NCBI GenBank assembly: GCA_905331475.1
Contig: CAJNYU010000404.1
Coordinates: 132,011 to 196,010, forward strand
DNA from: Rotaria socialis
Lineage: Eukaryota; Rotifera; Eurotatoria; Philodinida; Philodinidae
Reading direction: 5' to 3'
DNA length: 64,000 nt
This document shows positions 10,240 to 22,600 of the stretch, in pieces. The first letter of the stretch is position 1. Each line of letters starts with the position of its first letter. The translations under genes and the position numbers were made by a program. Below the pieces are notes generated by a model that was given only the letters and a program-made list of their open reading frames with translations, was not told the DNA's origin and did no database searches.

Positions 10240-10527
10240 CCCAGGTCGATCGTTCCGGCTACCGGATACTGCAGGAACTTGCAGGAAAAACGGGGGAAAA
10301 CGGCTGTATTCTCCAGGAAAACACCGGAAATCACCGGAACATGGTAGCAGTATTCCGGCCGGAAATTTTTCGGATTTTTTCCCGATGTTTCCCGGCCGGT
10401 TCCTGCTGGAAAGAACAGGAATTCGCCGGAAAAAAGTCCGAAAATTTTCCGGCCGGAATACTGCTACCGAGTTCCGCTGATTTCCGGTGTTTTCCTGCGG
10501 GAACCGACCCGTACTCTTCGACCTGGG
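10240..10527. repeat. Palindromic TTCCGG island bounded by CCCAGGTCGA and TTCGACCTGGG
   Basis: The outer ends are a clean 10-bp inverted repeat, CCCAGGTCGA against TCGACCTGGG. Inside, 10,343-10,374 (beginning GGTAGCAGTATTCCGGCC) and 10,437-10,468 (ending GGCCGGAATACTGCTACC) form a near-perfect 32-bp inverted repeat. The rest is dense in CCGGAA/TTCCGG words. It is the closest relative in the window of the island at 6205-6459. Its right edge coincides to the base with the start of dispersed repeat copy B. Confidence 0.8.
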
Positions 10528-10528
10528 T

Positions 10529-10902
10529 GTAGTCTAGAAATTTATTTTACTAATTTCAGTTGTCTTGAATAGTTTAAAGAAACAAAACCAGGAAGGACTA
10601 CTAGAATTTACCAATATTGTAGGAATAAAGATTACGTATGCCTACAATATTCTTTAGTAGTGAATTAACTTCTGTTTTTTTTAAATTTATGTAATTGGAA
10701 ATTTCATAAGAAATCTTTCAACAACAAGTATCCATTGTCAATTATGATTCCTCTGAAAGCATATTTCATTTCTGTTTCTATCTTGTTAATCTATTTGTTG
10801 TTCGTCAATAGACAAATGATTGATTATCTTTTGTCAAAAATGTTTATTTTCTTGTGTAATCCAACCATATCATGGTATTTTTACTACTGATCAGCAACCT
10901 GC
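10529..10902 (+). repeat. Dispersed direct repeat, copy B (partner at 770-1143)
   Basis: It starts TGTAGTCTAGAAATTTATTT one base after the CCTGGG end of the preceding island and ends after GATCAGCAACCT. It is highly similar to 770-1143 throughout. Downstream sequence is unrelated to that following copy A. No coding content. Confidence 0.85.
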
Positions 10903-13900
10903 TTTTTTATACAACTTTTGAAATTAAATTAATTGATTGATTCGAAAAGAGAGGCTTCAGGTATGATATTATTTGAAATTCTGACTAATCTTATCGCTAC
11001 TCGAACGCAGAAGAATAATGAAATGATCAAAATTCACATAAAATTCAAAGATATGACAATATACAAGTTCTTTTGCAATTTGTTTTTGTAAAATGTTGTA
11101 GCAAATTCTTTCGTGGAATAGTTTTCTAAGTCAGACTAAATGTATCAATCTGTTATACTTCAATGAGAAATGAATAAGATTTTAAACAAGAACTAAAACA
11201 GGCACGCTAGAAAGAGCTATATATATGCAATTAACGTTAGCTGTTCTATTTTGAGATTTTGTTTTGAAATCATTTCTAATCTATTGTGGTATACTGTGTT
11301 TTCGTATTTTTATCATCAATTATATATGTTTCACTTCATCGATCGCTAAATGACTAATGACGATGGCGAAGATTTAATAAACACTATTGACAGTTATTTG
11401 TTTCAAAGTTTCAAGAGCACGATCTATTTATTACTTCACGTAATATCAATCAACAGCTTTATAAAGTTTTCAACTAATTAAAAAAGAAAAGTACTTCACC
11501 TTTCTTATTGAATATGAGCTTATGCATAGTATAACTTGCAGAGAGAAATTGCGACATCATATCTAATCTCTATTTTTTTTTATCAAAATCACACATATAA
11601 AATGGTTTTATTTCCTATTGTTTCTCCATCAAGAACAATATTCATTGTTATAGTAATAAAAGTTTCCTAATTCTCGATTTGACTTGAATAGAATTATATT
11701 TCAGGTTCATCAATTTATTTCATAGCACAAACTGATTATCGTTCGTCATCTAAAACATATTGAATTTGTAAATGTTATTTAAAACATATGAATAGAAAAC
11801 TGAGCTTTATAATAATGAAATTGGTTGTTGAGATAATAATTTGTCATGAAAACTGTTAAATATTTTCAATATAGATGAGTGTCAATGTGTGATGGACTCT
11901 TCACTTCATCATCCAACAATACGTGTGAAAACTGAGTGAATAAAAAGTAAACATATGAGTGTGTCAGAAGCTCAGCACACGATTAAATCATGTGTGAAGA
12001 TCATTCAAAAAAGTCTATAGAAATAAATGAATACTGTCATAATTTTATCCATCTTATCACGTATGTTCGTTTTTCTCTGGATGAATATATTGCTCACCAT
12101 AATCATTTGGCAAGTGTTTTATTATTAAAACGATCGTATTATTCTTTGGAGAAAGAAAATAAAGAGTATCAAAAATTTATTGAGCACAGCACGATCTATA
12201 TATACGTATATATATATATATACATGATTGGAAAACACCACAAGGTGCCGTCCGTCATGGATCGAGTCTAGACATTGACACATGCATTTTGTCTCTCTTG
12301 AGAATAAGAGAAAACAACATTGTCCAATATCATACATTCCATGATTTGATTGAGATAAGCAGAGCATCTGCTGTTTTGCATTTGAAATAAAGATAACAAA
12401 AAATAATTTGCTATCTTTGATCTATTTTTATATTGCTATTTTTCGTTTGAATCGAACACGAACAATTTATTTCCAATTGTATTGTTTTTCTTTGTATTGA
12501 GCATTTCTAATTGATTCAAATTGGACCGTACCCAATTATAATCTGTTGCAGTTTCTATCAGTTTCACTTGTGTCAATATATACTCAAGTAGATGAACCAA
12601 TTGATTTAACAATCAGGTTTTATAGTTTTGAAAAAATGCAAAATAAAAACAAGAAAAGCAACCAAATAGATTTCTTTCTTTTTAAGAGTCTTCTCATTTT
12701 CTTGTGAAATTCTCAAAAACGATTGACAAAGAATAATAGATAGTCTGGTGCAAATCATCTTTAAAAAGAAACAAAATGAACAATTAGCAAGGTCCTTAAA
12801 ATAATAATTTGAACACCAACAGCTTCTAATTGAGTGAAAGACAACTCTCTCTCTCTCTCTCTCATGCACACCCCATGATGCAATCATCATTTCTTATTCT
12901 CGTCCATGTTTGTTCTCGATATTCACCATCTGTTTTCGATCGTCCATTGGTCATTTCATCCATTTAGCATACGAACAAGAAAAAAAGAGAACAAACATCC
13001 TTTTCCCTTTCTTATGTGCATATTCATTGATACGCCATACGCTAAACATATATCCGATTGTGGTATTAATAAAGAATATCAACGTCACAATCAGTATCAT
13101 CAGTAAGGTAGCCATATGTTAGTTCAATTCACCTTGTCCAACCAAATATAATTCACAACTAGAAAGATAAATATATATATACTTGCAGCGTACACGACTA
13201 GTCTAAAGAAGACTTATATGTATATATGCGTCTGGTAGTCGTTTAATAATCGATTCGATTCATTATTGTATATTTGCAACAGTGAAGAAAAAGGTGTTGT
13301 AGATTTATACAAATATGAGCAGTATCGTTGATTGAAAATAGTATCTACTAGATCATGCTATAGTAAGTTAAGAATTTGAGAATAACTTCATTTCAATACA
13401 TTTTCTAGTGTATGAGAAACAAAATGAGCAATTATAAAAAATTGCCGTTGAATTTATTGGTAAGTAGTAGTATGTCAAGATTAACATAAGTTAAGTATTC
13501 TATTTGTAAGATTTCATCACTATAGTCTTATCATCTTTTGAACAGTCACGAAAGTGTTTTTATGTCGGTTCAAATCGTTTTACTCTCTTGAGTTTCCATG
13601 AGAATGCACGAAACCTTAAATAGACCCATCAAGATCATAATTCATAGGCTTCTATTAGAAAAATGTTGAGATTTTTATCGCTTTTTTTTCTCTAAATTCA
13701 TTTTCAAATTTTATTCTTTGACATTCGTTTAACTTTTATTGTTATAGTGACTCCTCCCATCTTAGATCGCCTTTCATTAATTATAGCCTTGAGGTTCATG
13801 TCATGACGATGCTGATGCCAAGATGGCAATCACGATAAAATGAACAGACAGCTATTTTTGTTTTCTTTCCTATGCTCATTGACCGGATGTTCTTGAGAAT

Positions 13901-14478
13901 AATTTCCTCCGGCCATTAGCCTTGATAGTTTTCCTTTGTCATTATGAAGATGATAAGTTTTTCAATAGGGTCCGATTGTACAACGAAAAGGATGAGGTGT
14001 AAATATTGTTTTAACACTGAACAGACGCATTCAATGTACATCTTCATCAGAGAACAGAAAAGGGCAAATGCACCATCAAAATTGTATATGCATATGTATT
14101 CGTAGGATAAGCGAAAGAAACAAATGAGTGCAGCCAATTTCGTTTTTTTTCACGAAAAGAGAAAAAATCTGAACACATCTTGTTTTTGTTATGATTTGAC
14201 TCTACACGCGCGGAAATCAACAGGCCTCAAGCTATCCTTTTTTCGTTGTATGCATAGAAAGAATGACCCGTGGATCGAAAAGTCAGCTCATTTCGATATA
14301 AAGGTGGTGTTGTTATTGTTAGAAAACGAGAGCGGCTAAGTAGACGATTGATCAAGACATAAAAAAGAAGTAAGCGAAAACTAATGGTCGATAATAGACC
14401 TTCTATCTGATCCATCTGTATCTTGAAACATTCATTTAAATATTGACAAATGTATATATTCAATTTTTTTATTTTCCA
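10903..14478. other. Long non-coding region upstream of the protocadherin gene
   Basis: No gene was recognised on either strand over about 3.6 kb. A TA-rich microsatellite lies around 12,196-12,224 and a pure (CT)n tract at 12,845-12,863. Leader exons and the promoter of the protocadherin gene may lie in the last kilobase but cannot be placed from sequence alone. Confidence 0.5.
12845..12863. repeat. (CT)n microsatellite
   Basis: Nineteen uninterrupted bases of alternating C and T. Confidence 0.9.
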
Positions 14479-14479
14479 G
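14466..14479 (+). promoter_or_regulatory. Splice acceptor directly at the protocadherin start codon
   Basis: A pyrimidine tract followed by TTTTCCAG ends at 14,479 and the ATG follows with no gap. This could be a cis-splice acceptor from a leader exon or a spliced-leader trans-splice site; bdelloid rotifers are known to trans-splice a leader onto many mRNAs. Which applies cannot be told here. Confidence 0.5.
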
Positions 14480-17400
14480 ATGTTAATAATACTAATTTTT
14501 CTTCCTGTCGTTGCAACTTTTGACTATTCAATTAAAATCGAAGAAAAATCTTCGATTAATAAAACAATTTATCAATTTTCACGTTCGTATGAATTATTAA
14601 ATAATTTTCAATCAAGTTTCAATTTAACGAATGATAATAAAAATTTAATTTTAACAAAAAATATCGATCGTGATTATTGGTGTCTACAAAATATTTGTTC
14701 GTGTGATTATTGTTCATTTATTCTTGAATTGTTTTCGAACGATGATAAGATTTCTCCAACATTCTCAACGATTAATATCACAATAACTGATATAAATGAT
14801 CATGCTTGTCAATTTTTGGATATTCAAAAAAATATTTTCTTATCTGAATCTATTCAAATTGGTCACCGCTTTCCAATAGCACGTGCAATTGATTATGATT
14901 CAGGTATAAATAGTCAATTATCATTTAAACTTATTGATAATAATGATTATTTTGAATTAAATATAATAAAATTATCAACAAATGAATATGCATTATATGG
15001 AATTGTTAAACATTCATTTGATAGAGAATTAAATGAAAAATATGATTTAACTATTGAAGCACATGATCATGGAATTTCACAAGTTAGATTCAATCGTACA
15101 AAAGTAACACTTTGGATTTTAGATGAAAATGATAATGCACCAAAGTTTAATCAAACTGAATATTCCATTCAAGTAAGTTTTGAACGATACTATCATCATA
15201 TTTGAACTTTTTTCTTTTTCTCCTCAATGTTAAGTCACTTCCAGAAGATACTCCAATGGGCACTGAATTATTAAAAATTACAGCTACCGATGTTGATAAA
15301 GGTTTAAATGGACTTATACATTATTCAATCATAATTGCATCAGATATATCATTATTTCCATTTGTAATAAATGCAACGACTGGAGTTATTAGTCTTCGGC
15401 TATCATTAGATTATGAAACAGTTCGTTCGTATCGATTTCTAATACGAGCATCCGATTCTGGTTTACCACAATCTTTATATACTGATACTTGGCTGTCGAT
15501 TAAGATCAAAGATATAAATGATTGTCCGGTTGAAATCTTTTTTCTATCTAATCGACAGTTTCAATATGATAATCAAATATTATTTATATATGAAAATACA
15601 GAAATAAATAATTTAACATTAGGTTACATTCGTTTATATGATCGTGACTCTGAACAAACAAAACTTTCCCTTTCATTAGTAATGTTAGATAAAAATGTTA
15701 AACAAGATTATGAAGTTATTCTATCTAATCAAATTAATTCATATAAATTAAATGTTAAACAAGGAATATTTGATCGAGAACTTCAGACAGAAATAAATCT
15801 TCGTTTTATAGCTTCGGATACTTTATTAACATCAATTTATGATTTGAAAATCCATTTGATTGATTTAAATGATAATCCAAGTGAATTTTCATCGAATCTA
15901 TTGAAATTTTATGTTGAAGAATTAGCAAATTATCATATGGTTGACAATTTGATTGAAAATTATCAATTAACAATTGGTTACTTAAATGCATTTGATCGAG
16001 ATGAAGGTGAAAATGCATTAAATAAATATGAAATAGAATTAAATTCATTAGTTGAAATTGATCCTGATACTGGACGATTATTTTTAATCCAACCAATTGA
16101 TCGAGAACAAATATCAATTATTGAATTAAAAGCAAAGGCTATTAATATTGTTGAACCAAAATGGGAGACTGAAGTTCAAATTCAAATTCATATGTAAGCT
16201 TTTTCATACAACAGATAATTTTGAAATTGATCAAACATAAAAAATCTCAAGAGAGAATTTACAATGACTTCAAGATATAAACAGGACTTGTTATGATGTT
16301 GGAGAAATAGGTTACCAATGAAATTGTAGAAGAAAAAAAATATACAGTACTCTTGAAATCAAAATTTCAGTGGTGCAGGAAATTGCAATGCTATTTTAGG
16401 ATCAATTCATAAATTTAGCATTTTTCCAAAACTATAATTTATCAGAAGAACGACCATTGATAAATTGAAATGTTACATGAAATATTATCAATTTCAAAAC
16501 ATTGTTTTATTGCATTTTAGTTTTCTTGACAGGTGAGATAATGAGAGAACAATCATGCAATAATATCAATGAAAAAAAACATCTAGAATTTTTAGCATTG
16601 AAAATTTGAAGAAAAGACTCATTTGAAACCAAACTTATACATTATTCTAGTGATCGGTAAAGTCACATGAAGGACAATTTATTATTTTAAAATTCAATCA
16701 TGTGATTTTCTATGAATCCATTATTGTAGACAACAAATCTAGGAGAGCTATCGTAAGTTACGAAGAAGAAATCATGAGAATGATTTTCTCTTCTGTTAGT
16801 GGCATAGTTAGAAATCGCTGAGTAAAATTAAAATGCAACTTGGCGTTTTAGTACACGACGTAAACTTTGCTGTGAATATTTTCTATCAAATATATGTAGT
16901 ATATTCAAGCAAAGACTAGAATGGGACTGATATAGTGTTTATTCATAGCTGTCGATATTTTTGTGTCTATTTATTTTCAAAATGAATTAATCACAACTCT
17001 AATTTCTAGTTTGGATGTCAATGACAATATTCCTCACTGCTTAGCATCTTATCAACGAATATCCATTCCGGAAAATTTTCCAATTGATCAACCATTAATT
17101 AAAATAAACGCAACTGACGCTGATTATGATATAAATGGAACAATACATTGTTCGTTACGAACAAATTCTTCGTGGCCATTTGAAATTAATTATAAAACCG
17201 GTGAAATTTATTCAGAACAAATATTTGATTATGAATTAGAAACTAAAATTTTCAACATAATTATTGATCTCGAAGATGAAGGTTTTCCAAGAAAAAATCA
17301 AAATAGAAATGCTTGTCAATTAGAAATAAATATTGAAGATATAAATGATAATCGACCTGAATTATTTGATCAGAAACAAACACAAATTTTTGTTGATCTA

Positions 17401-18430
17401 CAAAATCCATTTAACGCTGAGATCGTTTTATTAAATGTTACAGATTTAGATTCAGGTGATAATGGAAAAATAAAATATACTTTATTAACACATGAAAATG
17501 ATTCTCACTTCATTATTTATCAAAATGGTAGTTTACAAATGACACATCAAATTAATCAATTAGCCCTGTTTGAGTTAAAAATTTTATTGGGTAAATCTAT
17601 AAAAACATATTATTCAATTTTCGAAGTTAAATTTTTATTTTTTTGTTCATTTTATTTATAGAAGACTACGGTATACCATCACAACAAACAATAATTATTG
17701 TCAGTGTTGCCATTGGTGATTCATCAATACTATCCTATTCAACATTTGAAAAAGTTCAATTAAAATATTCTCGTTCAAGATCTATTGGTCTTATCGTAGG
17801 CTTATCAGTTTTAATAGTAACATTTGGATTATTTTTATGTATTATTATTACTTGTGTATTACTTCGAAAACATCGTCGACAGCATCAAGCAGCGATAATA
17901 GCACGAAAAAAACTTTTATGTTCATCATCACAACAATTAACATCATCAGGTTCAACAGAAACAACAACTACAACATCGTTATCTATTGAACATCAACACA
18001 TCGCAAATATTCTACAAATCAAACCAACTTATTGGCATGAGAAATATTATGATCAACATTCATCGAATTCTTATAATGGTAAATCTGCAGGTCGTTTTTC
18101 TTTCTAAGCATTTTGTAATACGTTTTTGTTAAATTTTCAGTTGATACTTCATCATCCGAATCACGAACATATAAAATTCTTCATATACCTCAAGATAGTG
18201 AATATTATATGCAATACTATCAACAAGAACAACTAGTTAATCATGGTTCTGATCATGGTTATCATGGAAGTAATGAAACAGGTTCATCGTCATCACCTGC
18301 ATCACAAGTATCAGTCCGTCGTTTATATATGGTTAATCAATTACCTGATTTTGTTACGAGATGTAAAAGTGTTAATGGAGGATTTCTTATCGAAATGAAT
18401 GTTGATGCTAGTGATGAAGATGCGAGATAA
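14480..18430 (+). CDS. Protocadherin-like transmembrane adhesion protein
   Basis: Proposed coding exons are 14480-15172, 15235-16193, 17010-17590, 17662-18078 and 18141-18430, giving 979 codons before the stop with all phases consistent. The protein opens with a hydrophobic signal peptide (MLIILIFLPVVATF). It has about seven cadherin repeats whose calcium-binding linkers are visible as DINDHAC (about residue 104), DENDNAP (215), DINDCPV (324), DLNDNPS (442), LDVNDNIP (552) and DINDNRP (661). The membrane-proximal repeat lacks a clear linker. One membrane helix lies at about 785-812 (LIVGLSVLIVTFGLFLCI), followed by a cytoplasmic tail of about 165 residues rich in Ser, Thr and His with no catenin-binding motif that I recognise. 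Several linkers are degenerate (DHAC, DCPV), suggesting reduced calcium binding. ATG 14,480 is preferred over 14,450 because it follows a splice acceptor and opens the signal peptide. Expected role: cell-cell adhesion at the plasma membrane. A poly(A) signal-like AATAAATAAAC lies shortly downstream. Confidence 0.88.
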
Positions 18431-19588
18431 TGTTTATTACTTTGTTTTGTATTATGTAGATAAATTATTGATCTTATTTATTGTTTCTGGCTTTTAAGAA
18501 ATAAATAAACGTAATATTTTGTCAAATTAAAAAGAAACTTCACACGTTATTCTATTTTATTTTCAATCTAAAACAAATACGGCTAGAATGCTACAAGAGT
18601 AGCAAGCAATTATCTAGGAATGAATCAGAGATGATGATTCTGAAATCTTGAAAATATTTAATTTTTTCTCTAGCACAATTCAGATGCAACATTGCATGTT
18701 TTTGTTCGTCTCTATCCAGGAATATCTTCATTGTAGGAATTTGGCAAGTTTTAGCAAAATTGTCTCAACGAATATTCGACACCATCAACTTCGTCCACGT
18801 TCATTCCTACGAACGATAACAAAAGGAATCGATCTAAAAGTGAATGTGGTGAATATCCTAGTTTATAAAAACTATCTGCTCGTTGTTATATCCCGTTTCA
18901 ACAAATTTAGATTTCTGTGTTTAAGGATGACAAAAAGCTAAATTATATGTCTCCGAAAAACTTTCTTTCAATTCAGGACTAGACAGTCATTTTAGTTTTT
19001 GTATAGTCTAGTCGTCAGTACTTATTTTTACTTAAAACTATGTTTAAATAATTTTTTTAGAGTTTACGTGTCTTTAAAATGAACTTCTCATACCTATAAC
19101 GAATGAATATACAATCTGAAAATGATCTATTCGCATAGATTTGACAATGAATAATAAGAGGAAAAATTATTCAACAAAAAACAGTATTTTCTAGTGCTCG
19201 CTGAAGATATTTCTTTTTTAATTTGGTATCTAATATTAGCCAATAGATTTTTATACGATCAAAACGTCAAGCTGCGAACATAATGGATCAAATATGACTA
19301 AATTTCATCGTTTATGAAGATAAACAAACTCATAACATCATATCTATTAATGGTCTAAACGGTATGGGATTATTTTTTTACTTGAATAGGCTATCTGTCA
19401 AGTTTATTTACACGACGCACATAATCGATTCATTACATATGATTCTATAAGAGAGCAAAAATAATAGTAAGATGAAAAGAGATCTACTTTTTTTATCAAT
19501 GGTATTCTCTCTTCTTCCCCTTAGATCTACGAGCTATATAAGCTTTTAAGAAATAGACTATATGTGTTCTTCGTAAATTATTTTATCA
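18431..19588. other. Intergenic region between protocadherin and myosin
   Basis: It contains the protocadherin 3' end and presumably the myosin promoter. No further coding segment was recognised; the open frame at 18,648-18,941 has no recognisable similarity. Confidence 0.5.
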
Positions 19589-19589
19589 G
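19576..19589 (+). promoter_or_regulatory. Possible trans-splice or leader-exon acceptor upstream of myosin
   Basis: TATTTTATCAG ends at 19,589, 30 bases before the myosin ATG. It resembles an acceptor site, but there is no independent support for its use. Confidence 0.3.
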
Positions 19590-19619
19590 AGCGGAAGAAA
19601 ATTGTACTATTTTGAAATC

Positions 19620-22600
19620 ATGACAAGTGAAGAGTATGTATTCTTTAGTACGGCAATAGTACGATAAATAAACTATTTTCAGAAGGATGATTCATGATCC
19701 AAATGATCCAGAATTTCAAGAGGCCATGAAATATTTAGCATTACCAACTGAAGAAAAACTTAAACTTCGATCTCAAGCATTTGATGCTAAAAAATCATGT
19801 TGGATACCGGATCCAAAAGAATCATATATTGCTGCTGAAATTGAAAATACGAAAGATGAACAAGTGACAGTAAAAACTTGCAAAGGAGAAGTATGTATAG
19901 ATTTGATTCGAAAATCTTAATGGATTACTTGCACTAATTCTATAGATTAGAACAGTTAAAAAGGATGACGTTCAACAAATGAATCCTCCGAAATATTGTT
20001 GTTCTGATGACATGGCTGATCTAACCTATTTGAATGATGCTTCTGTTTTAGCTAATTTACGTGATCGTTATTCACGATGGCTTATCTATGTAAGTATATC
20101 TCATGATTTATTAATAAAAGTCTCTAAATTTATATATATATATATATATATTTAGACATTTTCAGGTTTATTTTGTGTCGTTATAAATCCATATAAACGT
20201 CTACCAATCTATACTATGAAAGTTGTTCTTGGTTATCGTGGTAAAAAGCGTACTGAAGTTGCGCCACATCTGTACTCTATATCTGATAATGCCTATTCAA
20301 ATATGCTTCGAGGTAAATATCTTTATCTAAACAAATTTATGTTATTATAGAAGTAGATATACAAGTTTAATAAAATACTCATCACTTAGAAATCGTTTAC
20401 TAAAGATCTATACCACATGCTGAGACACGAGATATTAGTTTCATGCTAAAATCGATTACATATCTTATTATAATCACATGTGAAATGTACATGTATTACA
20501 GGAAAGTGATTGATAAAGACGTATGGAATATGAGAAAGAATTAATGAGAATTTTAAGTGATCATTTAATATACTGCTGTGGTACATTGATATACAATATG
20601 CGATACAGAGCATAAATACAGAGAGTTTTAAAAGAACTATATTCTCACTGCAAGCATCTAGAAAGATCTAATCCAGTGAAATTGAAACAACAAATATAAT
20701 GCTGTTATGTTATAGCCTACAAAAAAACGATTTGTGATTGCTTGAGATATTTTATACTTTTCTTTTAAAAATCTAATTGAGAACATGTGGAAAATCTTCT
20801 ATTCAGTGCAATTATCTTCGCTTTAATTAAAATCTAAATAAAAAATATGATATTTGATTATAACTCATCGAAAACGTCATACCACTCTCAAAAAATGTCG
20901 AGCTTTGTGAAAAACTCAAAATTAAGATAAATTCATTATTGACGAGTCTACAATGCTTATTTCAATAATTTCTATAATTTTAAAGTTTCTTCATCTGAAG
21001 AGAATGAATTTTTACAGGGTATGCATAGTTATTTTCTAGTAATTCTTATCTATCCATCGAGGATATGAAAAAAAACAGTTAATTTATTACAACTAAAACT
21101 AAATAGATGGCTGACATAAGCAGTCTTAGAATCTTAAAAGCTTAGAATTTGTTGTCGTTCACAAAATATTTCGAAATCTTGTTTATTGTTCCTGTTAGGA
21201 TGTAAATTTAACAATGTATCTGATACGACTTGCTAAGATTGTAAAGGAGAAATTCTAATAAATTTTTTTGTTAGAAAACTAGTGTTCAGAGAGATAGGAA
21301 AGTTTAAAGTTCATTTCATGATAAAAACTATTTGTGTAATCAAATATTAGCTATTCGTACAGCGTATTTCAGTTATATGTAGTGCTGATCGAACTCGTGA
21401 CTATCTAAAAGATTGAAAACAACTAGAAATCCAAAAACAGTCGATGAGAACCAGTAGCCCCCTCCCTACCGTCTTTGCAAAAGCATGGGGAAAATAGATT
21501 GTAGTCCCGATCATTGCAAGCAATTGGAGATAATATAAGAGGCTTCAAGATTTCGATTGAAACTATATAGATTTATATCGTCCTAGCTTTCATCCACGAA
21601 AAAAGATATTAGATGACGAGTTCCTTTCTTTATAAGAAAGTACAATAGTTATAATTAGGATTACTGAATTTCAGCTGAATATTAAATGTTATCATACGAA
21701 TCTAAGCATCTAATCCGTTGAACAAAGATCTTCTATTGGCCATTATCAATGCTGATATATGTATATCATCTGTCGTAATGTTTTCTAGAAAACAATTCAG
21801 AATAAATAAATATTATTAATTCCTATAATTATTTAACATAAAAAAAAACAAGCACTATTCTAAATTAGTGAATAAGTGCTCGGTGTTTTGATTCATGCAG
21901 AAAAAGATGGAAAAGAGCATAAAACAATTAAAACTATATACTAGATCGACTATGTTGAGGCAGAATTTTTGATTGTAGATTTTCGAAAAATCTAAATCTG
22001 ATCTGTTTGTTAGAAACAAGAATTTGTTTTAATATTTAGATCGTGAAAATCAATCCATGTTGATTACAGGCGAATCCGGTGCTGGCAAAACAGAAAATAC
22101 GAAGAAGGTTATCCAATATTTTGCTCTGGTAGCTGCAGTTGGTGCAAAAAAAGAAGAAGGAAAAGTAAGAAGAATTCAACGAAATCTATATCAACTTTTT
22201 ATTTTCTTGTAACGAATGAATAGAAAACAATGACACTTGAAGATCAAATTGTGTCAGCTAGTAAATAAAAATCTTGTAATTGCCTGGATTATCATATAAA
22301 TCTACTAATTTCTTTTTAGATCCTGTGTTAGAAGCTTATGGTAATGCAAAAACAACTCGAAATAATAATTCATCTAGATTTGTAAGTGAAAAATTACTTT
22401 TTGGTTTAATGTTTATTTATCTATCTTCATTTTAGGGTAAATTCATTCGTATTCATTTTGGTAGTGCTGGAAAGATTGCTGGAGCCGATATTGAGGTTTA
22501 TTTATTGGAGAAATCTCGAGTTATTTTTCAAGTGAGTTTATTGATGTACAATGATAAGAACTTAGTATGTTTTTTGAAAGATAATAAAAGAGAAGTTATG

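Noticed and set aside
15806-16117. 103-codon minus-strand open frame
   Set aside because: Shadow of the protocadherin exon; the plus strand has cadherin motifs in frame.
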